A stretch of DNA of 64,000 bases, taken from positions 1 to 64,000 of the forward strand of contig JAKFVH010000149.1 in assembly GCA_021732285.1 (NCBI GenBank). The letters are read 5' to 3'. Shown piece after piece: positions 16,027 through 27,463 of the stretch (the stretch's first letter is position 1; each line of letters begins with the position of its first letter). The DNA comes from Reyranella sp. GTDB taxonomy: Bacteria > Pseudomonadota > Alphaproteobacteria > Reyranellales > Reyranellaceae. The translations under genes were made by a program, and so were the position numbers. The notes below the pieces were generated by a model. The model was given only the letters and a program-made list of their open reading frames with translations. It did not search any database and had not been told where the DNA came from.

Positions 16027-16492
16027 GGCTTGCTCTCCTCTGGCCGGCTGTCGCCAGCCGGCCCAACAGATTGGTCTTCATGCTGCTCAGGATATCGAAC
16101 AGCCGATCGCGGTCGTCCTCCGAGACGCCGTCGAGCGCCTCGCCTCGGGTCACGGCGCCGATGGCGAAGATGTCGTCGATCAGCGGGTGCGCCGCCGCAG
16201 TGAGCCGCAGCAGGCGGACGCGGCGATCGCCGCGATACAGCAGCCGCTCGACCAGCCCCGCCTCCTCCAGCCGATCGACGATGCGGGTGAGCGTGATCGG
16301 CTCGATCTCGAGCAACTCGGCCAGCGAGCCCTGCTGGATGCCTTCGTTGCGCGCCAGATGCGCCAGCACCTGGCACTGCGACCGGGTCAGGCCGAGCTCG
16401 CGCGCATTCTGCTCGAAGCGCTTGCGCATCAGGCGGGCCACGTCGTGCAGCAGGAAGCCGAGATTGCGGTTCAGATCATCCATTTTTTCCAT
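16019..16492 (-). CDS. MarR-family transcriptional regulator of the emrAB-like operon
   Basis: Winged-helix repressor, 157 residues. The recognition region includes LTRSQCQVLAHLARN, GSLAELLEIEPITLTRIVDRL and the wing VERLLYRGDRRVRLLRLT, all typical of MarR. First gene of the efflux operon, overlapping the adaptor start by 8 bases, so it probably autoregulates by binding the ATAAGC palindrome just upstream. The start may be three codons further in (MDDLN). Confidence 0.93.
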   Translation of the reverse strand: MEKMDDLNRNLGFLLHDVARLMRKRFEQNARELGLTRSQCQVLAHLARNEGIQQGSLAELLEIEPITLTRIVDRLEEAGLVERLLYRGDRRVRLLRLTAAAHPLIDDIFAIGAVTRGEALDGVSEDDRDRLFDILSSMKTNLLGRLATAGQRRASHG

Positions 16493-16495
16493 TCC

Positions 16496-16524
16496 ATAAG
16501 CTCACCTAATATAAGCTTGCTTAT
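16496..16524. promoter_or_regulatory. Probable MarR operator
   Basis: A perfect palindrome ATAAGC-TT-GCTTAT at 16511-16524, with a further half-site ATAAGC at 16496-16501, lies 4-32 bases ahead of the MarR start codon. AT-rich 6-bp arms with a short spacer are usual for MarR binding. Assignment by position. Confidence 0.65.
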
Positions 16525-16590
16525 CATTTCTGCAAGGTGGGGACTGATCCACTCCAAGTCATTGATATTACGCCATCATCTGGACCCTGC

Positions 16591-16631
16591 CGTGCCCTGC
16601 CGAAAGTCGACTTTCGGCGCCCTACGGCACG
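16591..16631. terminator. Nested palindrome, possible terminator of the HMA-protein gene
   Basis: A perfect 20-bp palindrome GCCGAAAGTCGACTTTCGGC (16599-16618) is enclosed by outer arms CGTGCC and GGCACG. It lies downstream of the minus-strand metal-binding protein gene and upstream of the MarR promoter. A long stem is certain, but no U-run follows on either strand, so termination is only a guess. Confidence 0.45.
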
Positions 16632-16727
16632 CAGAAATACCCCCGCTGAGCACGCGCACAGCGGTACGCACCACGGCTAAAAGGCCTGGCCTTCGTTCGC
16701 CGTCTGTTCTATACTGGAGTTATTGGC

Positions 16728-16928
16728 TCAGGAGGCGACGCCGAACCCTGCGCGCTGGATCGCCTTGGTGATCGCAGGCAGATCGGCGCCGGCCGGCAGG
16801 CGCATTTCGCCGCTCTTGAGATCGACGGAAAGGGGCGCGGTGCCCGCACCCGTGGCGGCACGCGTGACGGCCTTTACGCAGCCGTCGCAATCCATGCCGG
16901 TGACCTTGAGGATGAGTTCTTGAGCCAT
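16728..16928 (-). CDS. Heavy-metal-associated domain protein (CopZ-like metallochaperone)
   Basis: 66 residues, a single ferredoxin-like HMA domain. The metal site GMDCDGCVKAV places Cys14 and Cys17 in the family's CxxC loop. The remainder (LSVDLKSGEMRLPAG and AITKAIQRAGFGV) matches the strand-helix pattern of copper chaperones. No P-type ATPase or copper regulator is adjacent, so the partner is elsewhere. Divergent from trpD with 60 bases between them. Confidence 0.88.
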   Translation of the reverse strand: MAQELILKVTGMDCDGCVKAVTRAATGAGTAPLSVDLKSGEMRLPAGADLPAITKAIQRAGFGVAS

Positions 16929-16988
16929 GTGATATAGCTACGCGCCCACCGGCCCGGCCGGCAAGGGGCAAAATGTGACGGGGTTTTG

Positions 16989-18014
16989 GTGAGCGGCGAC
17001 ATCGACGACTTTCGCGGTCTTTTGGCCAAGGTGGGCAACGGCGAGACGCTTTCCATCGGCGAAGCCGAGCGCGCCTTCGACATCATGACCTCGGGCGACG
17101 CCACTCCGGCCCAGATGGGCGCCTTCCTGATGGGCCTGAAGGTGCGCGGCGAGACCGCCCAGGAGCTGGCCGGCGGCGCCCGCGCGCTGCGCGCCAAGAT
17201 GCAGGGCGTGAAGGCGCCGGCGGGCGCCATCGACATCGTCGGCACCGGCGGCGATCACCATGGCACCTACAACGTCTCCTCCTGCTCGGCTTTCGTCGTC
17301 GCCGGCGCCGGAGTCCCGGTGGCCAAGCACGGCAACCGCGCCTTCACGTCCAAGTCGGGTGCGGCCGACGTGCTGTCGGCGCTGGGCATCGGGCTGGAGC
17401 TGCCAATCGAGAAGCTCGAGCAGGCCCTGGTCGAAGCCCGGATCTGCTTCCTGATGGCGCCGCGCCATCACGGCTCCATGCGCAACGTCGCGGGCCCGCG
17501 CGTCGAGCTCGCGCCCTCGCGCACCATCTTCAACCTGCTCGGCCCGATGTCGAACCCCGCCTCGGTGAAGCGCCAGCTCGTGGGCGTGTTCGACCGGCGC
17601 TGGCTGAAGCCGGTGGCCGAGGCGCTGAGCCAGCTCGGGCTCGAGCGCGCCCTGGTCGTGCACGGCCAGGACGGCATGGACGAACTCACCACCACGGCCA
17701 AGAGCTGGGCCGCCTCCCTCGAGGACGGCAAGGTGCGCGAGATCGAGATCGCGCCCGAGGACGTCGGCGTGAAGCGCGCCTCGATGGCCGAGCTCAAGGG
17801 CGGCGACGCTCCGCACAACGCCGCGGCCATCAAGGCCGTGCTGGCCGGCGAAAAGAACGCCTTCCGCGACATCGTCGTGCTGAACAGCGCGGCGGCGCTG
17901 ATGGTCGCGGGCAAGGCTTCCGACCTCAAGCAGGGCGCGGCGCTGGCCATCCAATCGATCGACAACGGCAAGGCGGCGCACGCGCTCGCCACCCTGCAAA
18001 GGATCTGCGCATGA
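16989..18014 (+). CDS. trpD: Anthranilate phosphoribosyltransferase
   Basis: Second step of tryptophan synthesis: transfers phosphoribosyl from PRPP to anthranilate. 341 residues. The PRPP/phosphate loop GTGGD is at residues 85-89, [17 protein letters not shown] follows, and the anthranilate-contacting region is [25 protein letters not shown] at 16989 is taken as the start; the adjacent TTG is an alternative, and GGGG lies upstream. It leads an operon with trpC, moaC and moeA, each overlapping the next by 4-8 bases. The anthranilate synthase genes trpE and trpG are not adjacent. Confidence 0.96.
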   Translation: MSGDIDDFRGLLAKVGNGETLSIGEAERAFDIMTSGDATPAQMGAFLMGLKVRGETAQELAGGARALRAKMQGVKAPAGAIDIVGTGGDHHGTYNVSSCSAFVVAGAGVPVAKHGNRAFTSKSGAADVLSALGIGLELPIEKLEQALVEARICFLMAPRHHGSMRNVAGPRVELAPSRTIFNLLGPMSNPASVKRQLVGVFDRRWLKPVAEALSQLGLERALVVHGQDGMDELTTTAKSWAASLEDGKVREIEIAPEDVGVKRASMAELKGGDAPHNAAAIKAVLAGEKNAFRDIVVLNSAAALMVAGKASDLKQGAALAIQSIDNGKAAHALATLQRICA

Positions 18015-18808
18015 GCGACACGCTCGACAAAATCGTCGCCCGCAAGCGCAGCCACGTCGGCGGCCGCATGGCGCAGAGGCCGTTGCGCATGGTCGAGGCA
18101 TTGGCGCGCGACACCGATTCGCCACGCGGCTTTGCCAAGGCGCTCAAGGCCACCATCGCCGCGGGCCATTACGGCCTCATAGCCGAGATCAAGAAGGCCT
18201 CGCCCAGCAAGGGCCTGATCCGCCCCGACTTCGACCCGCCTGGCCTTGCCCGCGCCTACGAGCGCGGCGGCGCCACGTGCCTGTCGGTGCTGACCGACGA
18301 GCCTTACTTCCAGGGCAAGGACGAGTTTTTACGCCAGGCGCGCGACGCCACGGCGCTCCCCGTGCTGCGCAAGGACTTCATGATCGATCCCTACCAGGTG
18401 GTCGAGGCGCGGGCGCTGGGCGCCGACTGCATCCTGCTGATCATGGCCTGCCTCGACGATCTCCTGGCCGCCGAGCTGGCCAAGCTCGCGCACAAATGGG
18501 GCATGGACGTGCTGGTCGAGGTGCACGATGCCACCGAGCTCGAGCGAGCGCTCAAGATCGACAGCGACCTGATCGGCGTCAACAACCGCAACCTCAAGAC
18601 ACTGGCGGTCGACCTCGCCATCACCGAGCAGCTCGCCCCGATGGTGCCCAAGGACCGCGTGCTGGTGGCCGAGAGCGGGCTGGGCTCGCCGGCCGACCTT
18701 TTACGCATGGCCAAGGTCGGCGCCTCGGCCTTCCTGATCGGCGAAAGTTTCATGCGCAAGCCCGACGTCGAAGCGGCCGTGCGCGAGATCCTGGCGAAGG
18801 CGGCATGA
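18011..18808 (+). CDS. trpC: Indole-3-glycerol phosphate synthase
   Basis: Closes the indole ring of CdRP in tryptophan synthesis; 265-residue TIM barrel of the monofunctional type. Visible active-site motifs: [11 protein letters not shown] near residue 60, [21 protein letters not shown] and VAESGLGSP. Translation is coupled to trpD through a 4-base ATGA overlap, and its own stop overlaps moaC in the same way. It contains two of the YTT-TTA codon pairs noted separately (near 18329 and 18701). Confidence 0.97.
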   Translation: MSDTLDKIVARKRSHVGGRMAQRPLRMVEALARDTDSPRGFAKALKATIAAGHYGLIAEIKKASPSKGLIRPDFDPPGLARAYERGGATCLSVLTDEPYFQGKDEFLRQARDATALPVLRKDFMIDPYQVVEARALGADCILLIMACLDDLLAAELAKLAHKWGMDVLVEVHDATELERALKIDSDLIGVNNRNLKTLAVDLAITEQLAPMVPKDRVLVAESGLGSPADLLRMAKVGASAFLIGESFMRKPDVEAAVREILAKAA

Positions 18809-19287
18809 GCAGGAAGAAGACGCTCACGCACTTCGACGAGCGCGGCAACGCGCACATGGTCGATGTCGGCGCCAAGGAGATCACCGAGCGCGTCGCCGTG
18901 GCGCGCGCCAGCGTCACCATGCAGCCGGCGACCTTGAAGCTCATTGCGACCAAGAAGGCCGCCAAGGGCGACGTGCTGGCGGTGGCGCAGCTTGCCGGCA
19001 TCATGGCTGCCAAGAAGACGCCCGACCTGATCCCGTTGTGTCATCCGCTGGCACTGAACTCGGTCGACGTGAAGCTCACGCTCGATAGCAAGCGCAACGC
19101 CGTCGACATCGAGGCGACCTGCAGGCTCAAGGGCCGCACCGGCGTCGAGATGGAGGCGCTGACCGCCGCCTCTGTCGCGGCGCTGACCGTCTATGACATG
19201 TGCAAGTCGGTCGACCGCGGCATGGTGATTTCCGACGTCCGGCTCCTCCATAAGTCGGGCGGCAAATCGGGCACGTGGAATGGCTAG
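18805..19287 (+). CDS. moaC: Cyclic pyranopterin monophosphate synthase
   Basis: Molybdenum-cofactor enzyme that, after MoaA, forms cyclic pyranopterin phosphate. 160 residues, full length. Conserved regions [17 protein letters not shown] and [20 protein letters not shown], then [11 protein letters not shown] with the catalytic lysine. A 4-base overlap with trpC and an 8-base overlap with moeA indicate one transcript. The fixed link of trpDC with moaC-moeA is usual in Rhodospirillales and relatives. Confidence 0.97.
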   Translation: MSRKKTLTHFDERGNAHMVDVGAKEITERVAVARASVTMQPATLKLIATKKAAKGDVLAVAQLAGIMAAKKTPDLIPLCHPLALNSVDVKLTLDSKRNAVDIEATCRLKGRTGVEMEALTAASVAALTVYDMCKSVDRGMVISDVRLLHKSGGKSGTWNG

Positions 19288-20503
19288 CCCGCTTCTCTCC
19301 GTTCGCGACGCCCATGCCCGCGTGATCGCGGCGTTCGACAAGCTGCCGGCCGAGATGGTGTCGGTGGCCGACGCGGCCGGCCGCGTGCTGGCGCAGTCTC
19401 CTCAGGCACGCCTCACCCAGCCACCCGCCGATCTCTCGGCCATGGACGGCTACGCCGTGCGCGCCGAGGACGTGCCGGCCGCACCGACGACGCTGAAACT
19501 GGTCGGCCAGGCGCCGGCCGGCGGCTCGTACGACCACGCGCTGAAGCCTGGCGAGACCGTCCGCATCTTCACCGGCGGCCCGCTGCCCATGGGCGCCGAT
19601 GCCATCGTCATCCAGGAAGACACCAAGGCGGACGGCCAAAAGATCACCATCCTCGAGGCGCCGCGCATCGGCCGCCATATCCGCAAGGCCGGGCTCGACT
19701 TCACCGCCGGCGACCGGCCGTTGGCCGTGGGCCGCACGCTCACGACGCGCGACGTGGCGCTGGCGGCAGCCATGAACCTGCCGTGGCTGTCGGTGCATCG
19801 AAAGCCCCGCGTCGCAATCCTCTCGACCGGCGATGAGCTGGTGATGCCGGGCGAGCCGGTCGGCCGCAACCAGATCGTCTCCTCTTCCGGCATCGCCGTG
19901 GCCGCGCTCGTTCGCGCCTGGGGCGGCGACCCCACCCTGTTCGACATCGCGCGCGACGACGCGGCGCTGATCCAGGACCGCATCGCCGCCGGCGCCCAGC
20001 ACGACCTTCTGATCACCCTGGGCGGCGCCTCGGTGGGCGACCACGACCTCGTCCAGGCCGCGCTCAAGGCGCAGGGCTTCACCATGGATTTCTGGCGCAT
20101 CGCCATGCGTCCGGGAAAGCCGCTGATGTTCGCCGCCAAGGATCGCGCCCGCGTGCTCGGGCTGCCGGGCAACCCGGTCTCGACCATGGTCTGTGCGCTC
20201 CTGTTCCTGAAACCCGCCATCGACCGCATGCTGGGCCAGCCCGGCGACCTTGTAGGCACCGAGCCGGCGCGCCTTGCCGTCGATCTGAAGGCCAACGACA
20301 CCCGCGAGGACTATGTGCGGTCCAAGCTCGCCCACACGGCCGACGGTCTTTTAGTGGAACCCCATCCCGTCCAGGACAGCTCCATGCTGTCGGTGCTGGC
20401 ATGGTCGTCCGGGCTGCTGGTCCGGCCGGCGCACGACCCGGCGCGCAAGGCGGGCGACACCGTGCAGGTCATCGATCTTTCTGTTCTCCCCGGCGCCTAC
20501 TGA
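19280..20503 (+). CDS. moeA: Molybdopterin molybdenumtransferase
   Basis: Inserts molybdate into adenylated molybdopterin. 407 residues. Family landmarks: [17 protein letters not shown] near the N-terminus, [19 protein letters not shown], the MoCF-domain loop [26 protein letters not shown], and the LPGNPVSTM loop. The MoaB/MogA partner is not in this window. Last gene of the trpD operon; lexA follows with its own promoter. Confidence 0.97.
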   Translation: MASPLLSVRDAHARVIAAFDKLPAEMVSVADAAGRVLAQSPQARLTQPPADLSAMDGYAVRAEDVPAAPTTLKLVGQAPAGGSYDHALKPGETVRIFTGGPLPMGADAIVIQEDTKADGQKITILEAPRIGRHIRKAGLDFTAGDRPLAVGRTLTTRDVALAAAMNLPWLSVHRKPRVAILSTGDELVMPGEPVGRNQIVSSSGIAVAALVRAWGGDPTLFDIARDDAALIQDRIAAGAQHDLLITLGGASVGDHDLVQAALKAQGFTMDFWRIAMRPGKPLMFAAKDRARVLGLPGNPVSTMVCALLFLKPAIDRMLGQPGDLVGTEPARLAVDLKANDTREDYVRSKLAHTADGLLVEPHPVQDSSMLSVLAWSSGLLVRPAHDPARKAGDTVQVIDLSVLPGAY

Positions 20504-20545
20504 TCCTCACTGTCCCTGCACGATCCCCGGTATCCTCGGGATAAG

Positions 20546-20574
20546 TTGACATTGTGAAAGAACTAAACTAGAAC
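20546..20574 (+). promoter_or_regulatory. lexA promoter with SOS box
   Basis: A -35 TTGACA (20546-20551), a 17-base spacer and a -10 TAGAAC (20569-20574). The alphaproteobacterial SOS box GAAC-TAAACTA-GAAC (20560-20574; consensus GAAC-N7-GAAC, or GTTC-N7-GTTC) covers the spacer and -10. LexA would therefore block its own promoter. The sequence match is direct; the consensus is established for Rhodobacter, rhizobia and Caulobacter. Confidence 0.85.
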
Positions 20575-20631
20575 ATGTGCCGGGTTTCAGGATTTGTTCC
20601 GAAATCTGGTAGGCAGTCTGGGGAGAAGACG

Positions 20632-21372
20632 GTGTTAACCCGCAAGCAAAACGAACTGCTGATGTTCATCAACAAGCGCCTCAACGACGACGGCGTGTCG
20701 CCCTCGTTCGACGAGATGAAGGAGGCGCTGCGCCTGAAATCGAAGTCGGGCATCCACCGGCTGATCACCGGCCTGGAGGAGCGCGGCTTCCTGCGCCGCC
20801 TGCCGCATCGTGCGCGGGCCCTGCAGGTTCTAAAACTGCCCGACGCCGCGGCGATGCCGGCGGCCAACGTCACGCCCCTGCTCAGCCGGCCCGGCCTGGC
20901 CGAGAGCCGCGAAGGCTTCGTGCCGCAGATCATCCGCGGCGAGAAGGTGCCGCTCGCCGGCGCCATCCAGGTGGCCAACGAGGCCCAGGCGCTCAGCCTG
21001 CCGCTCTATGGCCGCATCGCTGCCGGCACGCCGATCGAGGCGCTGCGCGACAACTCCACGACCGTCGACGTGCCCGTCACCTTGCTGAGCTCGGGCGCGC
21101 ACTACTGCCTGGAAGTGCAGGGCGATTCGATGGTCGAGGCCGGCATCCACAACGGCGACATCGCCATCATCAAGAGTTCCGACACCGCCGAATCGGGCGA
21201 GATCGTCGTCGCCTTGATCGACGACTCCGAGGCCACGCTGAAGCGCCTGCGCAAGAAGGGCGCCTCGATCGCGCTCGAGCCCGCCAACGCCGCCTACGAG
21301 ACGCGGATCTTCGGACCCGACCGGGTCAAGATCCAGGGCAAGCTGGCCGGGCTGTACCGCCGCTACAACTAA
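20632..21372 (+). CDS. lexA: LexA repressor, SOS regulator
   Basis: SOS-response repressor with self-cleaving serine protease domain, 246 residues. The N-terminal winged helix begins [15 protein letters not shown] and continues [13 protein letters not shown], with the alphaproteobacterial recognition helix [17 protein letters not shown]. The cleavage site Ala-Gly is in [10 protein letters not shown]; catalytic Ser is in [11 protein letters not shown] and Lys in [12 protein letters not shown] start at GTG (20632) because GGGGAG precedes it and LTRKQ matches the family start; the frame runs 19 codons further upstream but into the SOS box. Autoregulated. Confidence 0.97.
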   Translation: MLTRKQNELLMFINKRLNDDGVSPSFDEMKEALRLKSKSGIHRLITGLEERGFLRRLPHRARALQVLKLPDAAAMPAANVTPLLSRPGLAESREGFVPQIIRGEKVPLAGAIQVANEAQALSLPLYGRIAAGTPIEALRDNSTTVDVPVTLLSSGAHYCLEVQGDSMVEAGIHNGDIAIIKSSDTAESGEIVVALIDDSEATLKRLRKKGASIALEPANAAYETRIFGPDRVKIQGKLAGLYRRYN

Positions 21373-21380
21373 GACACACC

Positions 21381-21449
21381 TGTCACCCCGAGCGTAGCGA
21401 GGGGCCTTTCAGGCAACAGGAAAGGCCCCTCGCTACGCTCGGGATGACA
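21381..21449. repeat. Palindromic repeat, family C, copy 1 (GAGCGTAGCGAGG type)
   Basis: Left arm TGTCACCCCGAGCGTAGCG with GGGGCC, and right arm GGCCCC with CGCTACGCTCGGGATGACA, form a near-perfect hairpin of about 30 bp. A second copy is at 47278-47348. It lies between the convergent lexA and comEC genes, so it could stop transcription from both sides. Confidence 0.9.
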
Positions 21450-21496
21450 GTAGTTGCCTTTCTATATAACTGTGGTAATTTACCATGGATGTCCTC

Positions 21497-23626
21497 TCAC
21501 GCTCCTGGCGCCTTCACAGGCCCGGCCTGGCGGCTCGGGCTGCCCGGCACCCACGGCCGGTCGCCGCGGCGGGCATTGGCGGTCTCGCGACGGACGCCCT
21601 GCTCGTCGAGCCACACCGCCTGGGCGCCCTCGCGCCAGGCGTCGCGCCGGTCGATCACCAGCCGCGGCCCGCGGCAGCGGTTCTGGGCATCGACGGTCGA
21701 CAGCACGATGTCGGCGTTGGCGCAGGCCTCGGCGAGCCGGCGGTCGTCGCTCACGAGCGCGATGCGCCACGGCCCCTTGCGCCAGCGGCAGAGCCCGGTG
21801 CGGCAGCCGAGGCCAGCCGCCTCCTCGTCGGCGCTGGCGAGCCAGCGCTTGGCACCCTCCTGGCCGCTGCGGCGCGCCCAGGTGTCGGCGACGAAGCGGT
21901 CGGTGCGCGAGGAAGCGACATGGACCACGCCCTTCTCATCGCGCAGGCCGAGCACGCGGCCGTCGTCGCTCATCAGCAGGTCGGGTGCCGTTGGCGGGCC
22001 GAGCAGCAGGCCGATCACGACGACCGGCAATCCGGCCAAGCGCCAGCGATGCCGCCACAGGCAGAACCACAGGCCTCCAATGGTGATCAGCCACAGGCTG
22101 GCGCCCGGCATCGACGGCACCAGGGTCGCGGCGTCCGGCCAGCTGCCGACATACTTGGCGATGGCGTTCAGGCCCTCGACGCCCCAGCCCATGGGCACCA
22201 GGGCAAAGCGCTCCAGCCCCAGCGGCATCAGCAGCATGGCCAAAAGGCCCCACGGCATGATCCAGAAGCCGGTGAGCGGCACGCCCAAAAGGTTGGCGAC
22301 GACGCCGAGCAGCGACAGGCGGTTGAAGTGGTAGGCGGCGAAGGCGCCGGTCGCGATCGAGGCGATCAAGGTGGTGGCGAGGCTGGCCGCGATGGCCGCC
22401 GCCAGACGCCACAGCCAGCGATGGCGCGCGCGGTCGGCGCGCTCGTGCAGGCGCCGCCGCCAGCCCGCCGCCGCCTCCCAGGCGGCGATCAGGGCGACCA
22501 CGGCGGCGAACGACATCTGGAACGAGGCGCCGGTCAGCGATTCGGGCGCGACGGCCAGCACGATCACCGCCGACCAGGCGACCAGCCTGAGCGACAAGGC
22601 CGTGCGGTCGAGCAGGATGGCGAGCAGCGCGAAGCCCGCCATGGCGCAGGCGCGCTGCGCCGGAACGGGAGCGCCCGCGAGCGCGGTGTAGAACAGCGCC
22701 GCCATCAGCGCGAGCACGGCCGCGATCTTCTTGGCGTCGATGCGCAAGGCGAGCGGCGGCACCAGCGCGATGGAGTAGCGCACCAGGCCCATCACCAGGG
22801 CGACGACGAACACGATGTGCAGGCCCGAGATCGACAGGATGTGGGCCAGGCCCGAATCGCGCATCGCCTGGGCGATGTCCTTGTCGACCGCGGTCTGCTC
22901 GCCGGCAAGGAGGGCTGCGACCACGCCGCCTTCGGGACCGGGCAGCGCCTTCATGATGCGCTCGACCACGTCGGCACGCAGCGCATCGATGGCGCGCACG
23001 AAGCCATCGGGCTTTCCGGGCTCGATCACCGCTGCCGGCGCCAGCGCATAGCCCACGGCGCCGAGCTGCTGGTACCAGGCGACGCGCTGGAAATCGAAGG
23101 CGCCGGGGGCCGCCGGGCCAGCGGGCGGCGAGATGTTGGCCAGCACCAGGATGCGGTCGCCGACATGCAGCGGCGGTGCGCCCTTGCTGAGCGACACACG
23201 CAAGCGCACCGGCGTCATCTCGACCGGCGGCGCGCCATTGCCCTTGAGCCGTACGGCCTCGAGCACGACGCGCACGCCCTCGGGCAGGCGCTGGATGTCG
23301 GCGATGCGGCCTTCGACGTTGATGTTGAACAGGGGCCGGCTGAGCGCCGGCGCAGCGAGGCTTGTAGTGCGCCAAGCGATCAGGCTGAAACCCACGGCGG
23401 CGGCGACAAGGCCGATGGCCACGGCGCGGGCGAGGCTGCCGGCCGGCGCGAAGAAGACCAGTCCGAGTGCAGCGGCAGCGAGCGCCGGGCCCAGCCACAC
23501 GGCGGGCTCGCTCGGCAGTTCGAAGTAGATCGCGATGCCAAGGCCCAGCGCCACCGGCAGCCACAGCATCCACCGGCTGCGCTCTGCATCGAGCTGGTCC
23601 AGGATACAGGCACGCGCCCCCGCCAC
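21497..23626 (-). CDS. comEC: ComEC/Rec2-family DNA-uptake channel protein
   Basis: Large inner-membrane protein of the ComEC family, 709 residues. N-terminal hydrophobic segments are followed by the OB-like DUF4131 region (EGRIADIQRLPEGVRVVLE). The core competence domain follows, with LLAGEQTAVDKDIAQAMRDS and the diagnostic SGLAHILSISGLHIVFV, then about eight more membrane segments. The C-terminal part is soluble but lacks the HxHxDH motif of a working metallo-beta-lactamase domain, as is common in alphaproteobacteria. Start is GTG with GGGGGAG upstream. The position between lexA and gltX is conserved in the group. Whether the cell is naturally transformable cannot be told. Confidence 0.93.
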   Translation of the reverse strand: MAGARACILDQLDAERSRWMLWLPVALGLGIAIYFELPSEPAVWLGPALAAAALGLVFFAPAGSLARAVAIGLVAAAVGFSLIAWRTTSLAAPALSRPLFNINVEGRIADIQRLPEGVRVVLEAVRLKGNGAPPVEMTPVRLRVSLSKGAPPLHVGDRILVLANISPPAGPAAPGAFDFQRVAWYQQLGAVGYALAPAAVIEPGKPDGFVRAIDALRADVVERIMKALPGPEGGVVAALLAGEQTAVDKDIAQAMRDSGLAHILSISGLHIVFVVALVMGLVRYSIALVPPLALRIDAKKIAAVLALMAALFYTALAGAPVPAQRACAMAGFALLAILLDRTALSLRLVAWSAVIVLAVAPESLTGASFQMSFAAVVALIAAWEAAAGWRRRLHERADRARHRWLWRLAAAIAASLATTLIASIATGAFAAYHFNRLSLLGVVANLLGVPLTGFWIMPWGLLAMLLMPLGLERFALVPMGWGVEGLNAIAKYVGSWPDAATLVPSMPGASLWLITIGGLWFCLWRHRWRLAGLPVVVIGLLLGPPTAPDLLMSDDGRVLGLRDEKGVVHVASSRTDRFVADTWARRSGQEGAKRWLASADEEAAGLGCRTGLCRWRKGPWRIALVSDDRRLAEACANADIVLSTVDAQNRCRGPRLVIDRRDAWREGAQAVWLDEQGVRRETANARRGDRPWVPGSPSRQAGPVKAPGA

Positions 23627-23728
23627 GCCGTCTCCCCCGTTGCGTTGTTTGACAGTGCGGAGACGCTCGCCTACCTACGGCGCGCTTTTTTGGCCGAAAT
23701 GCGGCAAAACCCGCGCGAACCCTGAACA

Positions 23729-25132
23729 ATGACAATCGTCACCCGCTTCGCCCCCTCGCCCACCGGCTACCTGCACATTGGCGGCGCGCGCACCGCGCTC
23801 TTCAACTGGCTGTATGCCCGCCATCACGGCGGCAAGTTCCTGCTGCGCATCGAGGACACCGACCGCGCGCGCTCCACCCAGCCCGCCGTCGAGGCCATCC
23901 TGGACGGCCTGTCGTGGCTCGGCGTGCAGTGGGACGGCGATCCGATCTTCCAGTTCCCGCGCGCCGAGCGTCACGCCGAGGTGGCGCGCAAGATGCTGGC
24001 CGAGGGCAAGGCCTACCACTGCTACGCCTCGCCAAAGGAGCTCGAGGAGATGCGCGAGGCGCAGAAGCGCGCCGGCGTGCCCATGCGCTACGACGGCCGC
24101 TGGCGCGATCGCAAGCCCGAGGAGGCGCCTGCCGGCGTGGCCCCGGTCGTCCGGCTGAAGGCGCCGCAGAACGGCCAGACCGTCATCCAGGATGCCGTGC
24201 AGGGCGAGGTCAAGGTCGAGAACGCCCAGCTCGACGACATGATCCTGCTGCGCGCCGACGGCACGCCGACCTACATGCTGGCGGTCGTGGTCGACGACCA
24301 CGACATGGGCGTGACGCATGTGATCCGCGGCGCCGAGCATCTCAACAACGCCTTCCGCCAGCTCCAGATCATCAACGCCATGGACTGGCCGCGGCCGGTC
24401 TATGCCCACATCCCGCTGATCCATGGCGATGATGGCGCCAAGCTCAGCAAGCGCCATGGCGCGCTCGGCGTCGATGCCTATCGCGACATGGGCTTCCTGC
24501 CGGCGGCGCTGCGCAACTACCTGCTGCGGCTCGGCTGGGGCCACGGCGACGACGAGATCATCTCGACGGCGCAGGCAATCGAGTGGTTCGACCTGCCGGG
24601 CGTCGGCCGCTCGGCCTCGCGCTTCGACATGGCCAAGCTCACCAACCTCAACGCGCACTACCTGCGCGAGACGCCCGACGCGGAGTTGCTGCCGCTGGTG
24701 CTGCCGCGCATCGAGAAGGCGCTCGGCCGCGCCGTCGACGCCGCCGGTCTGGCACGCATCGAGCGCGGCATGAACGGCGTGAAGCCGCGCTCGCGCACCG
24801 TGATCGAGCTCGCCGACAACCTGGCCTTCTATGCCCGCGACGGCGCGCCGCCGATCGCCGACGACAAGGCGCGCGCCCAGATCACGCCCGACAGCAAGGC
24901 GCTGCTCGCCCGGCTCGCAACGGCTTTCGACGGCATCAACGACTGGAGCGAGAAGACGCTCGAGGAGGCGGTGCGTCGCTTCGCCGAAACCGAGAACGTG
25001 AAGCTGGGCCAGGTCGCCCAGCCATTGCGCGTCGCCCTCAGCGGCTCGACCGCGTCGCCCGGCATCTTCGAGGTCGTGGCGGTCCTGGGTCCGGCAGAGA
25101 CCAAGGCGAGATTGCTCGCCGCCGGCGGATAG
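23729..25132 (+). CDS. gltX: Glutamyl-tRNA synthetase
   Basis: Charges tRNA-Glu (and possibly tRNA-Gln for amidation). 467 residues, class I. The HIGH signature is [20 protein letters not shown] and the KMSKS-type loop is [26 protein letters not shown] and [19 protein letters not shown] are also typical. The zinc-binding cysteines of the E. coli enzyme are absent, as in many relatives. In the conserved comEC-gltX-gltA neighbourhood. Confidence 0.97.
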   Translation: MTIVTRFAPSPTGYLHIGGARTALFNWLYARHHGGKFLLRIEDTDRARSTQPAVEAILDGLSWLGVQWDGDPIFQFPRAERHAEVARKMLAEGKAYHCYASPKELEEMREAQKRAGVPMRYDGRWRDRKPEEAPAGVAPVVRLKAPQNGQTVIQDAVQGEVKVENAQLDDMILLRADGTPTYMLAVVVDDHDMGVTHVIRGAEHLNNAFRQLQIINAMDWPRPVYAHIPLIHGDDGAKLSKRHGALGVDAYRDMGFLPAALRNYLLRLGWGHGDDEIISTAQAIEWFDLPGVGRSASRFDMAKLTNLNAHYLRETPDAELLPLVLPRIEKALGRAVDAAGLARIERGMNGVKPRSRTVIELADNLAFYARDGAPPIADDKARAQITPDSKALLARLATAFDGINDWSEKTLEEAVRRFAETENVKLGQVAQPLRVALSGSTASPGIFEVVAVLGPAETKARLLAAGG

Positions 25133-25165
25133 AAGCCATGGACGTCCGGTCGTCACACTGCCGCG

Positions 25166-26047
25166 ATGGAATTGCGCGTCTGGCTCTGGCTGCTGTCGCT
25201 GTCCGTCCTGTGGGGCGGCTCGTTCTTCTTCGCCAAGGTGGCGGTGGGCGAGCTCGGCCCGTTCACCGTGGTGTTCGCGCGGGTGTCGCTTGCCGCACTG
25301 GCGCTTGCCCTGGTCGTGCCGCTGCGGCGGGACGCGCGGTGGCCCACCTACTTCGCCATGGGCTTTCTGAACAACGCCCTGCCCTTCAGCCTGATCTTCT
25401 GGGGCCAGACCGAGATCGCCTCGGGACTGGCATCGATCCTCAACGCTACGACGCCGCTCTTCACCCTGGTCGTCGCTCACGTCCTGACGCCCGACGAGAA
25501 GATCGACCGCACCAAGATCGCGGCCCTGCTGACAGGCCTCCTGGGCGTCGTCATGCTGATCGGCCCGGACGCCCTGGTCGGCGGCTCGGCATTGTGGGGC
25601 CAGGCGGCCTGCCTGGCGGCGGCCCTCTCCTACGCCTTCGCCGGGGTCTACGGCCGCCGCTTCCGGCGCATGGGCATCGCGCCGGCCGAGGCCGCGGCGG
25701 GTCAGGTCACGGCCAGTGCAGTGTTGATTCTGCCGATCATGCTGATCGTGGACCAGCCGTGGCTGCTGCCCGGGCCGCCGTCACTCGCGGTCTGGCTGTC
25801 GCTCGCGGGGCTGGCGCTGCTGTCGACCGCGCTGGCCTACGTCCTCTATTTCCGCATCCTCGAGGCTGCGGGCGCCACCAACCTGCTGCTCGTCACCTTC
25901 CTGATCCCGGTCACGGCGATCCTGCTGGGCGCGATGGTGCTGGGCGAGCGACTGGAGCCCCGGCAGTTCGCCGGGATGGCCCTGATCGGGGTCGGATTGG
26001 CGCTGATCGACGGCCGCGTTACAGGCCTGCTGCGGGCCGCGAAATAG
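25166..26047 (+). CDS. EamA/DMT-family transporter
   Basis: Inner-membrane drug/metabolite transporter, 293 residues, ten predicted membrane segments in two EamA repeats. First repeat: LSVLWGGSFFFAKVAVGELG and NNALPFSLIFWGQ. Second repeat: YAFAGVYGRRFRRMGI and STALAYVLYFRILEAAGA, then FLIPVTAILLGAMVLGE. Substrate unknown; relatives export amino acids or metabolites. It separates gltX from gltA, which are usually neighbours, so it may be a local insertion. Confidence 0.92.
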   Translation: MELRVWLWLLSLSVLWGGSFFFAKVAVGELGPFTVVFARVSLAALALALVVPLRRDARWPTYFAMGFLNNALPFSLIFWGQTEIASGLASILNATTPLFTLVVAHVLTPDEKIDRTKIAALLTGLLGVVMLIGPDALVGGSALWGQAACLAAALSYAFAGVYGRRFRRMGIAPAEAAAGQVTASAVLILPIMLIVDQPWLLPGPPSLAVWLSLAGLALLSTALAYVLYFRILEAAGATNLLLVTFLIPVTAILLGAMVLGERLEPRQFAGMALIGVGLALIDGRVTGLLRAAK

Positions 26048-26082
26048 CGGCCGGCCGGCACAATTGCGCCTCCGGAGGGGGC

Positions 26083-26111
26083 TTGTTAGGGTGCCCCTGA
26101 ACCCGTGAAAT
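26083..26111 (+). promoter_or_regulatory. Possible gltA promoter
   Basis: TTGTTA, a 17-base spacer and TGAAAT lie 20 bases ahead of the gltA start. The match to sigma-70 is moderate; the position is right. Confidence 0.3.
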
Positions 26112-26130
26112 CGAGCTGAAAGAGTGTCCT

Positions 26131-27429
<1,299 letters not shown>

Positions 27430-27463
27430 AAACTCGGATCGCTGTCCTGGGAGGAAGCGAGAC

